A stretch of DNA of 21,598 bases from Allobrachymonas sp. (GTDB lineage: Bacteria > Pseudomonadota > Gammaproteobacteria > Burkholderiales > Burkholderiaceae). Of this stretch, positions 1 to 5,976 are shown one piece after another. The notes beneath the pieces are model-generated. The model worked only from the letters and a program-made list of their open reading frames with translations. It did no database searches and had not been told where the DNA came from. A program made the translations under genes and the position numbers. Within the stretch, counting starts at the first letter, position 1. Each line of letters starts with the position of its first letter. Where the stretch lies: the NCBI GenBank assembly GCA_030529305.1, contig JAUMXD010000019.1, positions 1-21,598 of the forward strand, given 5' to 3'.

Positions 1-653
1 CTGCGCATGGCGTTGCGGTAGTTGCGCAAGGCGTAGTCCGAATTGCCCAGCCAATACAGTGCGGCAATGCGGCGGCTGCCTTGCGGGTACTTTTGCAGAT
101 AGGTGCGCAGGCCCGCTTGAGCGCCCGCGTAATCGCTGGCGCGGAATTTGTTGAGTGCGGCATCGAAAGCGGCTTTTTCGCTGCTGCTTTCTTCGGTGCG
201 GGCAGGGGCTTCGGTCGCACTGCCTGCTGTGCTGCTTGCAGCGGCCAAAGCGCTGTCGGCAACGGTGTTGCTGTTGGCTTTTTCTTCGGCGCTGTTGCTG
301 GCTGTGGACATGGCGCGGCGCAGTTCGGCCAGTTCGCGCGTCAGTTGCTCGTCGCGTTGGCGCAGGCGGGCCAATTCACTGCGCAAGGTATCGACCTGGC
401 TTTGTGTGGTTTGCAGCGATTCGAGCAGCTTGCCGTTTTCCTCAGTCAAAGCCAAATGGCGCTGGCGCAAATCAAGGATGGCGCGCCGTGCTTCGTTATC
501 GGCAAAAAAGTCGGCCCGGGCCTGCTGCGGGGCAACTGCCCACAGCAAGGCTATGAATAGCAAGCTGCCAGCCAAGCGGTGTGGCGTGGCACGGCTGGGC
601 CACGCGGCAGCGCGCGCTGTGTAAAAGGCAGGGGCTTTGCAAGGCAGGGCCAT
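1..653 (-). CDS. cpoB: CpoB/YbgF, Tol-Pal associated periplasmic TPR protein (5' part, truncated by window edge)
   Basis: Reading the minus strand from the ATG at 653 gives 217 codons that run off the left edge. The product starts with a basic n-region and a hydrophobic segment (LLFIALLWAV) ending in QQARA, a typical Sec signal peptide. A charged heptad-like coiled coil follows (about residues 50-115), then an Ala/Ser/Glu-rich linker, then the start of TPR repeats (residues about 160 onward, with YLQKYPQGSR and ALYWLGN, the family hallmark). CpoB links peptidoglycan synthesis by PBP1B to Tol-Pal driven outer-membrane constriction. The expected C-terminal TPRs lie outside the window. Only a weak Shine-Dalgarno (AAGAGA) precedes the ATG, but a good promoter lies 35-60 bases upstream. 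Its 5' neighbour is msbA on the other strand, so the gene is not directly preceded by pal. Identification is firm; the exact start is less so. Confidence 0.88.
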   Translation of the reverse strand, partial: MALPCKAPAFYTARAAAWPSRATPHRLAGSLLFIALLWAVAPQQARADFFADNEARRAILDLRQRHLALTEENGKLLESLQTTQSQVDTLRSELARLRQRDEQLTRELAELRRAMSTASNSAEEKANSNTVADSALAAASSTAGSATEAPARTEESSSEKAAFDAALNKFRASDYAGAQAGLRTYLQKYPQGSRRIAALYWLGNSDYALRNYRNAMR

Positions 654-687
654 ATCGGGTCTCTTGGGGCGGAAAAAACGAAAAACT

Positions 688-715
688 ATTGTAGGCATGT
701 ACTCTGGCTTGGCAA
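688..715 (-). promoter_or_regulatory. Sigma70-type promoter for cpoB
   Basis: On the minus strand the -35 TTGCCA (715-710) and -10 TACAAT (693-688) are separated by 16 bases, 5/6 matches each. Transcription would start near 681, about 28 bases before the cpoB ATG at 653. The -35 box lies inside one arm of an inverted repeat (703-715/748-759). Confidence 0.6.
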
Positions 716-759
716 GCTCTTGCTTGGGGGCACAAGGTCACCAATCGTTGCAAGCCAGA
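703..759. repeat. Imperfect inverted repeat in the cpoB/msbA divergent region
   Basis: The left arm TCTGGCTTGGCAA (703-715) pairs with TTGCAAGCCAGA (748-759), 12 base pairs with one extra G in the left arm. The 32-base centre contains further short complementary CTTG/CAAG pieces. The left arm overlaps the cpoB -35 box, so this could be an operator or a leader hairpin. No regulator is identifiable. Confidence 0.45.
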
Positions 760-823
760 AGCGGAGATGGGAAAGAGATAACTGGGCTTGAGCTTAGCGC
801 AAGGGGCGTGTTGGGCGTCTCTC

Positions 824-829
824 TACAAT
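824..829 (+). promoter_or_regulatory. Possible -10 box for msbA
   Basis: TACAAT at 824-829 lies 34 bases before the proposed GTG start of msbA. I see no good -35 hexamer 16-18 bases upstream, so this is only a candidate. If used, transcription would begin near 836, which rules out the TTG at 788 as the translation start. Confidence 0.35.
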
Positions 830-862
830 GCAGTGCTTGCCGATTGTGTGAATGATTTAACT

Positions 863-2773
863 GTGACCGTGTCTGCTTCTACCAACAATTCCGTGGCGGC
901 CGAGCCGCCCAAGGCTTCCATCCTCAATCGCCTGCGCCGCGTGTATGCCTACTTTGCCCTGCAGCCCCGGTTGTGGGTGTTTGCTGCTTTGGCCACGCTC
1001 GTGGGGGCGCTGACTGAAGCGGCGGTGCCTGCCATGCTCAAGCCCTTGCTGGATCGCGGCTTTACCGAAGGCTCGCTGCCGGTTTGGATGGTGCCTGCGG
1101 TGGTGCTCTTCATGTTCATCTTGCGGGGAGTGGCGCAGTTTGGCGCGCAATACACCTTGGCGCGCATCGCCAACGATGGCATGTACCGGCTGCGCAACGA
1201 CATCTTCGCGCGCTTGATGGATGCCGAGCTGGAGCTGTTCGCGCGGCAAAGCGCCAGCAGCCTTTCAAACACCGTGGTGTACGAGGTGCAAACTGGCGCC
1301 ACTTTGCTGGTGCAAGCGCTCATGGGCCTTTCGCGCGATGGCTTTACGCTGATTGCGCTGGTGGGCTATCTGCTGTATCTGAACTGGAAGTTGACGATGG
1401 TGGTGGTGGTGCTGGCGCCGGGCATGTCGTGGGTGATGCGCAAGCTCTCGCGCCGCCTGTATGGCCTCACGCGCCAATCACAAACCGCCACCGACGAGCT
1501 GGCCTATGTGGTGGAAGAGAACGTGCTGGCCCACCGCATGGTGCGCCTGCATGGCGCGCAGCAGCAGCAGCAGAGGCGCTTTGCCGATTTGAGCCAACAT
1601 CTGCGGCGATTGACGCTCAAATCCACCGTGGCCTTTTCGATCATGACGCCGCTCACGCAACTGGTGGCGGCCATTGCCTTGTCAACCGTGCTGGCCATTG
1701 CCTTGTGGCAGGCCAAGGCCACGCAGGGGTCCGAGCATGCCGTGACTGTGGGGGGCTTTGCCGCGTTCGTAACGGCCATGCTCATGCTGGTGGCGCCCAT
1801 GCGGCGGCTGGCCGACGTGGCCAGCCCCATCACTCGCGGGCTGGCTGCATTGGAGCGCGGGCTGGAAATGCTGCAAAACGTGGCGCCCGAGCCGCAACGT
1901 ACTGCGGGCGTTGCCCAGACGCCGCAGCATGCGCAGGGCGATATCCGCTTCATCGACGTGCAAGTGCACTATCCGCCGCAAGGCGCAGCCCAGGCTGCGC
2001 CGGTTGCTGATCAGGCCAAGGTTGCCGCTTCAGAAGAGACAGCCATGGCAACAACAGATGCCGCAGCAGAACCCAGTCGCCCCGCTTTGCAGAATCTGAA
2101 TCTGCATATTCGCGCGGGCGAAGTGGTGGCGCTGGTGGGGCCGTCTGGTTCGGGCAAAACCACGCTGGTGAACCTGCTGCCGCGCTTTGTGCTGCCCAGC
2201 GCAGGCCGTGTTGAACTGGATGGCATGGCGCTGGATGACTGGCCCTTGCACCAGCTGCGCCATCAAATCGCACTGGTGAGCCAGGATGTGGTCATGCTCA
2301 ACCAGAGCATTGCCGCCAACGTGGCGCTGGGGCAGGCCATTGATCGCGACCGCGTGCAGGCTGCGCTGGAGGCTGCCAACCTGGCCGAGCATGTGGCGCG
2401 CCTGCCGCAGGGCATGGATACGGTGGTGGGGCACAACGCCACCCAGCTTTCGGGCGGGCAGCGCCAGCGCCTGGCGATTGCGCGCGCCATCTACAAGAAT
2501 GCGCCCGTGCTGTTGCTGGACGAGGCCACCTCCGCGCTCGACAACGAATCCGAGCGCCTGGTGCAAGAGGCCCTGCAACGCCTGATGCAAGGCCGCACCA
2601 CGCTGATCGTGGCGCACCGCCTAAGCACCATCGAGCATGCCGACCGCGTGGTGGTGATGGAGCATGGCCGCATCGTTGAAATGGGCACGCACGCCGAGCT
2701 GTTGCAGCACGATGGCGTGTATGCGCGCCTGCAGCGGCGCGGGGCAGCCACGGGTCTGATTGATGCGGTTTGA
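863..2773 (+). CDS. msbA: MsbA-type lipid A/phospholipid ABC exporter (half-transporter)
   Basis: A homodimeric inner-membrane flippase that moves core-lipid A from the inner to the outer leaflet of the inner membrane using ATP. With the GTG at 863 as start the product is 636 residues. A six-helix transmembrane domain spans about residues 25-330, followed by a nucleotide-binding domain with Walker A GPSGSGKTT (426-434), signature LSGGQ (529-533), Walker B LLLDE (550-554) and the H-loop in VAHRLS. The frame is open up to a TTG at 788, and GTGs at 848 and 869 are also possible. I prefer 863 because a TACAAT box at 824 suggests a transcript starting near 836; no start has a good Shine-Dalgarno. 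Oddity: an Ala-rich stretch of about 33 residues (about 373-405) sits between the A-loop tyrosine and Walker A. A generic lipid exporter is the alternative call. Confidence 0.85.
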   Translation: MTVSASTNNSVAAEPPKASILNRLRRVYAYFALQPRLWVFAALATLVGALTEAAVPAMLKPLLDRGFTEGSLPVWMVPAVVLFMFILRGVAQFGAQYTLARIANDGMYRLRNDIFARLMDAELELFARQSASSLSNTVVYEVQTGATLLVQALMGLSRDGFTLIALVGYLLYLNWKLTMVVVVLAPGMSWVMRKLSRRLYGLTRQSQTATDELAYVVEENVLAHRMVRLHGAQQQQQRRFADLSQHLRRLTLKSTVAFSIMTPLTQLVAAIALSTVLAIALWQAKATQGSEHAVTVGGFAAFVTAMLMLVAPMRRLADVASPITRGLAALERGLEMLQNVAPEPQRTAGVAQTPQHAQGDIRFIDVQVHYPPQGAAQAAPVADQAKVAASEETAMATTDAAAEPSRPALQNLNLHIRAGEVVALVGPSGSGKTTLVNLLPRFVLPSAGRVELDGMALDDWPLHQLRHQIALVSQDVVMLNQSIAANVALGQAIDRDRVQAALEAANLAEHVARLPQGMDTVVGHNATQLSGGQRQRLAIARAIYKNAPVLLLDEATSALDNESERLVQEALQRLMQGRTTLIVAHRLSTIEHADRVVVMEHGRIVEMGTHAELLQHDGVYARLQRRGAATGLIDAV

Positions 2774-2794
2774 GTGCTTGGAGCAGATTTGTTG

Positions 2795-2832
2795 GGTTGT
2801 TTGTGGCTTGCGTGAGCAAGATAAATCAACCA
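2795..2832. repeat. Imperfect hairpin between msbA and the DUF192 gene
   Basis: CTTGC (2807-2811) and GCAAG (2816-2820) form a 5-bp stem with a GTGA loop. An outer GGTTG/CAACC pair extends it imperfectly. No T-run follows, so it is not a convincing intrinsic terminator; it may be a 3'-end structure of msbA or nothing. Confidence 0.25.
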
Positions 2833-2891
2833 GCCACTAGTGTTGCCTTAGGAGCTTTTGGTGGAACAGTTGTTGAAAGGATTGATCCAGT

Positions 2892-3464
2892 ATGCAAAAA
2901 CCTCTACCAACCCGGCCTTGGGCATTGAAAAAACTTCGTTTGGCGTGGCAGATGTGCGCTGCTGTGACTGCTGTTGTTGCAACCGTGTTGACCACGCCAG
3001 CCTGCGCGCAAAAAACGGTGGCTGATTCAGCGGCCAGCTCCGCCACACCTGTTCCGCAAATGGAACAGATGGCGCAAATGGATCTGCCTCGCACGCAATT
3101 GCGCGTGGGCAAGGCGCGCATGGAGGTGCAGATTGCCAGCACTGCCCATCAGCTGCAAACGGGGCTGATGCACCGCCGCGAGATGCCAGCTGATGAGGGC
3201 ATGCTCTTTGTCTTTCCGCAAGCGGGCGTGCAATGTTTCTGGATGAAAAACACCCTGCTGCCGCTGACGGCAGCTTTTGTTGCAGCCGACGGCACCATCG
3301 TCAACCTGGCCGACATGCAGCCTTTGAGCGAGCAGAACCACTGCTCGGCCCAACCCGTGCCCTATGTGCTGGAGATGCACCAGGGCTGGTTCAAACGCAA
3401 GGGCATTCGCCCCGGCATGAAGCTGCGCGATGCGCAGGGCCGCTTATTCAAAGCGGCTCAATAA
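2892..3464 (+). CDS. Secreted DUF192 family protein
   Basis: A 190-residue product with an N-terminal signal peptide: basic KKLR, hydrophobic CAAVTAVVATVLTT, cleavage probably after PACA near residue 39. A Met/Gln/Ser linker is followed by a DUF192 domain (about residues 68-188) with the family signatures TGLMHRREMPADEGMLFVF and FWMKNTLLPL. DUF192 proteins are small exported beta-rich proteins of unknown biochemical function. Shine-Dalgarno AAAGGA at 2876-2881 supports the ATG at 2892. The gene follows msbA by 118 bases on the same strand and may be cotranscribed, although it has its own ribosome binding site and a hairpin precedes it. The family call is strong; function is not known. Confidence 0.85.
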   Translation: MQKPLPTRPWALKKLRLAWQMCAAVTAVVATVLTTPACAQKTVADSAASSATPVPQMEQMAQMDLPRTQLRVGKARMEVQIASTAHQLQTGLMHRREMPADEGMLFVFPQAGVQCFWMKNTLLPLTAAFVAADGTIVNLADMQPLSEQNHCSAQPVPYVLEMHQGWFKRKGIRPGMKLRDAQGRLFKAAQ

Positions 3465-3546
3465 AAAACAAAGAAGCCGTGGGGAGCAGGCCGTTGGCTG
3501 GTCAGCTCTCTCATCACGGCAGCTGTTGTCAAGCGTCGCAAGCCTG

Positions 3547-3586
3547 AAGGGCGGCTGGCGACCATGTGCGCATCAATGCCGCCCTT
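3547..3586. terminator. Inverted repeat between convergent DUF192 gene and lysA, possible terminator
   Basis: AAGGGCGGC (3547-3555) and GCCGCCCTT (3578-3586) are perfect 9-bp complementary arms around a 22-base centre. The position between two convergent genes fits a bidirectional transcription end. No T-run follows on either strand, so intrinsic termination is uncertain. Confidence 0.4.
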
Positions 3587-3624
3587 GCACGACACCTTGC
3601 TGGATGCGAGGCGGCTTGGCCGTG

Positions 3625-4902
3625 TTACAGCAAACGCTCGCGGGCCAATAGAGACGCTAGCGTTTCGCGTTCGCTAATCAAATGCGCTTGGCCGTTGGCC
3701 ACCAGCACTTCGGCGGCGCGGCAGCGGCTGTTGTAGTTGCTGGCCATGCTCATGCAGTAGGCGCCGGCCGACATCACGGCCAGCCGGTCGCCCGCTTGCA
3801 CATTCAAGTGGCGATCGCGGCCGATCCAGTCGCCGCTTTCGCACACGGGGCCAACCACGTCGTACAGCGTTGCGGGCGTTTGTGCGGCGGCTTGCTGCAG
3901 CGGCACGATGGCGTGCCAGGCTTCGTACATGGCGGGGCGGGGCAGGTCGTTCATGGCCGCGTCGATGATGCAGAAGTTTTTCTCTGCGCCGGGCTTGAGA
4001 TGAATCACTTCGCTCACGCAAACGCCTGCATTGCCCACGAGCGAGCGGCCCGGCTCCAGCACGATTTTGCGTTGGCCCAGGCCGCGCGCATCCAGGCAGG
4101 CCAGCAACTGCGGCAGCAGTTCGTCTGCGGCCGGTGGCGTTTCGTTCCGGTAGGTGATGCCCAGGCCGCCGCCCAGGTCGATGTGCTGCAGGGTGATGCC
4201 CGCTGCCTCAATCTCTCGCACCAAGTCCAGCAGGCGCTCGGTGGCCTCCAGATACGGGGCGATTTCGGTGATTTGCGAGCCGATGTGGCAATCAATGCCC
4301 ACGATGCGCAGGCCCGGCAGGCGGGCCGCGTGCTGGTAGGCCGCCAGCGCCTGGGTGTGTGCGATGCCGAATTTGTTGCCCGTAAGGCCCGTTGAGATGT
4401 AGGGGTGCGTTTTGGCGTCCACATCGGGGTTGACGCGAATGCTCACGGGCGCTTGCCGCTTCATTTCCAACGCCACGGCGTTGAGCACATCCAGCTCGGC
4501 CAGGCTTTCAACGTTGAAGCAGCCAATGCCCGCTTCAAGCGCCAGGCGCATTTCGGCACGGCTTTTGCCCACGCCCGAAAAGATGATGCTTTCGGGCTTT
4601 GCGCCCGCCAGCAGTGCGCGCTGGATTTCGCCGCCCGATACGGTGTCAAAACCGCAGCCTGCGCGGGCAAAGACCTGCATCACGGCCAAGGTGGAGTTGG
4701 CCTTCATGGCGTAGCAGATCAGGGCATTGCGCCCTTGCAGGCCGCGCTGGTAGGCGGCCAGCGCATTGAGCATGGCGTTTTGCGAATACACGAACAGGGG
4801 TGTGTCGTATTGCTGCGCCAGATCGGCAAGGGGCAGGCCATCCACGCACAGCGTGCCGTTGTGGTAGGCAAAGAAAGGAGCGCCGGGGAGTTGCATGGAC
4901 AT
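3625..4902 (-). CDS. lysA: Diaminopimelate decarboxylase
   Basis: PLP-dependent cytoplasmic enzyme converting meso-diaminopimelate to L-lysine and CO2, the last lysine step, which also competes with peptidoglycan synthesis for its substrate. The 425-residue length is normal. The alanine-racemase-type barrel carries YAMKANS with the PLP lysine at K67, HIGSQ at 206-210, the phosphate-binding GGGLG at 244-248 and EPGR at 283-286. The C-terminal beta domain has CESGD with the active-site cysteine C354 and a later tyrosine Y382. Two ATGs (4902 and 4896) are possible and neither has a visible Shine-Dalgarno. It lies downstream of the lptM-like gene on the same strand with a 228-base gap; lysA, a small lipoprotein gene and divergent cyaY form a widespread proteobacterial arrangement. 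Confidence 0.95.
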   Translation of the reverse strand: MSMQLPGAPFFAYHNGTLCVDGLPLADLAQQYDTPLFVYSQNAMLNALAAYQRGLQGRNALICYAMKANSTLAVMQVFARAGCGFDTVSGGEIQRALLAGAKPESIIFSGVGKSRAEMRLALEAGIGCFNVESLAELDVLNAVALEMKRQAPVSIRVNPDVDAKTHPYISTGLTGNKFGIAHTQALAAYQHAARLPGLRIVGIDCHIGSQITEIAPYLEATERLLDLVREIEAAGITLQHIDLGGGLGITYRNETPPAADELLPQLLACLDARGLGQRKIVLEPGRSLVGNAGVCVSEVIHLKPGAEKNFCIIDAAMNDLPRPAMYEAWHAIVPLQQAAAQTPATLYDVVGPVCESGDWIGRDRHLNVQAGDRLAVMSAGAYCMSMASNYNSRCRAAEVLVANGQAHLISERETLASLLARERLL

Positions 4903-4925
4903 AAAGGGCTAAAAGTAAAGGGTTA

Positions 4926-4938
4926 AGGCACCGTGCCT
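4926..4938. repeat. Short hairpin just upstream of lysA
   Basis: AGGCA (4926-4930) and TGCCT (4934-4938) form a tight 5-bp stem with a CCG loop about 24 bases before the lysA start, within its presumed leader. The 228-base lptM-lysA gap otherwise shows nothing I can name; it does not resemble a lysine riboswitch. Confidence 0.25.
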
Positions 4939-5130
4939 CGGGAGTCAAATTCAATCAACAAGGGGCATGAGCCGATTGGAACCAGAAGCGGCGGGCCGCA
5001 CTCAGAACATGAGTTGCCGCGCATAGTGCTAATGCCCATTCATCTGCAAACGGCCCACCAGATGACAGGCCATCAGCTTTTATAAGCAAACGCCGGTGGA
5101 GGTGCGTTAAAGAGCGTTTCCCATAGGCGC

Positions 5131-5355
5131 TTAGGGCTGATGAGGGCGGGATGCCGCCGCTTCTGCGGCTTGCGCTTGGGAGGCGGCAGGCTGCGTGCGC
5201 AAGCGCATGGGCAGCACGCTGCGAGGCAGGGTGGCGCGCTGGGCGGCCTCGGGTTCGGTGGGCAGATACAAATCCCCCTTTTGCCCGCAAGCCGATAGCC
5301 CCAAGGCGCAAGCTGCCAAGGCGGCGCTCTTTACAATCATTCGGATTTTCAACAT
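5131..5355 (-). CDS. lptM: LptM-like small outer-membrane lipoprotein
   Basis: A 74-residue lipoprotein (69 if the second ATG at 5340 is used). The N-terminus [18 protein letters not shown] ends in a classic lipobox LSAC, and the mature part begins [10 protein letters not shown], the conserved signature of the YifL/LptM family. LptM assists oxidative maturation of the LptD-LptE LPS translocon. The rest is a low-complexity Ala/Gln/Pro tail, as usual. The gene sits upstream of lysA and divergent from cyaY, the conserved context. The start codons of lptM and cyaY are only 13 bases apart (28 with the second lptM ATG). Family membership is clear; the role is inferred from E. coli work. Confidence 0.85.
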   Translation of the reverse strand: MLKIRMIVKSAALAACALGLSACGQKGDLYLPTEPEAAQRATLPRSVLPMRLRTQPAASQAQAAEAAASRPHQP

Positions 5356-5368
5356 GGCCGAAATTGTA
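5332..5368. promoter_or_regulatory. Face-to-face -10-like boxes between lptM and cyaY
   Basis: TACAAT occurs on the plus strand at 5332-5337 (suitable for cyaY) and on the minus strand at 5368-5363 (suitable for lptM). Neither has a good -35 hexamer at normal spacing. If both work, each promoter core would lie inside the other's transcript. Confidence 0.35.
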
Positions 5369-5692
5369 ATGACAGACCTTGAATATCTTGACCTGGCCGA
5401 ACAAGCCCTGCAAAGGATTGAGGCAGCTTGCGACCGCATCAACGAAACGACGGATGCGGACTTGGACAACCAGCGCATTGCCGGTGTGGTGACGCTGATG
5501 TTTGCTAATGGCAGCCAAATCGTGGTGAACCTGCAAAAGCCCTTGCAAGAAATCTGGCTGGCTGCGCGCGCAGGTGGCTTTCACTACCGTTACGACGGCA
5601 CACAATGGGCCGATACCAAGGGAGGCCCTGAATTGTTCGAGCAATTGTCGCGCTGTGCCAGTGAGCAGGCCGGGCAGGCGTTGAAGTTTTGA
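5369..5692 (+). CDS. cyaY: CyaY, bacterial frataxin homologue
   Basis: A 107-residue frataxin-family protein that binds iron and modulates the IscS-IscU iron-sulfur assembly machinery in the cytoplasm. The start [18 protein letters not shown] matches the acidic first helix of the family. The beta-sheet region holds [21 protein letters not shown], and the hallmark [12 protein letters not shown] precedes GGFHYRY. An ATG at 5354 is also in frame and would add MAEIV; I chose 5369 because it fits the family's N-terminus. The gene is divergent from lptM and followed by a long 3' gap that ends in a strong terminator. Confidence 0.93.
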   Translation: MTDLEYLDLAEQALQRIEAACDRINETTDADLDNQRIAGVVTLMFANGSQIVVNLQKPLQEIWLAARAGGFHYRYDGTQWADTKGGPELFEQLSRCASEQAGQALKF

Positions 5693-5755
5693 AAATGATG
5701 GTTTGAACGGGTACGTAATATCGCTAGGCCAGAGAGGACTGCGTACAGCGCAGGC

Positions 5756-5783
5756 ATGCCTTATTGCCCATCGATAAAGGCAT
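5756..5783. repeat. Hairpin in the cyaY-mrcA gap
   Basis: ATGCCTTAT (5756-5764) and ATAAAGGCAT (5774-5783) are complementary with one bulged base and a 9-base loop. It lies in the 284-base gap after cyaY, which contains no gene I can support. Confidence 0.4.
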
Positions 5784-5831
5784 GAAAAGGGTGAGCAGAT
5801 TAGCCGCTTTACAGGGCTGCTGGTGAATTGG

Positions 5832-5868
5832 GTGGGCCGCTTGCTGGAGCAGGCCCCACGAAAGCGGC
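5832..5868. repeat. Two mutually exclusive stem possibilities in the cyaY-mrcA gap
   Basis: GTGGGCC (5832-5838) can pair with GGCCCCAC (5852-5859, one bulge). Alternatively GCCGCTT (5836-5842) can pair with AAGCGGC (5862-5868). The two helices share bases and cannot form together. GCCGCTT also occurs as a direct copy at 5803-5809, a third possible partner for 5862-5868. Confidence 0.4.
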
Positions 5869-5909
5869 ACGTATTTGGCAACAGCCTTGCCATCATGAGC
5901 GCTCTTTGT

Positions 5910-5947
5910 AAAAAAGCCACCGCTGAATCTATTAGCGGTGGCTTTTT
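5910..5947. terminator. Strong bidirectional intrinsic terminator between cyaY and mrcA
   Basis: A perfect 9-bp stem GCCACCGCT (5916-5924) / AGCGGTGGC (5934-5942) with a 9-base loop is preceded by six A's and followed by five T's. It can terminate both cyaY (plus) and mrcA (minus, 34 bases past its stop codon). Confidence 0.9.
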
Positions 5948-5976
5948 CAATGGCCGCGCTCAGTGGGCAGGGGCGA

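Noticed and set aside
788..862. N-terminal extension of msbA from the TTG at 788
   Set aside because: The extra 25 residues are not MsbA-like and would lie upstream of the likely transcription start; GTG 863 is preferred.
4903..5130. Lysine riboswitch upstream of lysA
   Set aside because: The 228-base gap shows only a short 5-bp hairpin and none of the conserved multi-helix layout; the class is also not expected in this group.
4955..5950. A 331-codon minus-strand open frame across the lptM/cyaY region
   Set aside because: It lies in a different frame from lptM and antisense to cyaY, crosses a strong terminator, and has no domain-like segments.
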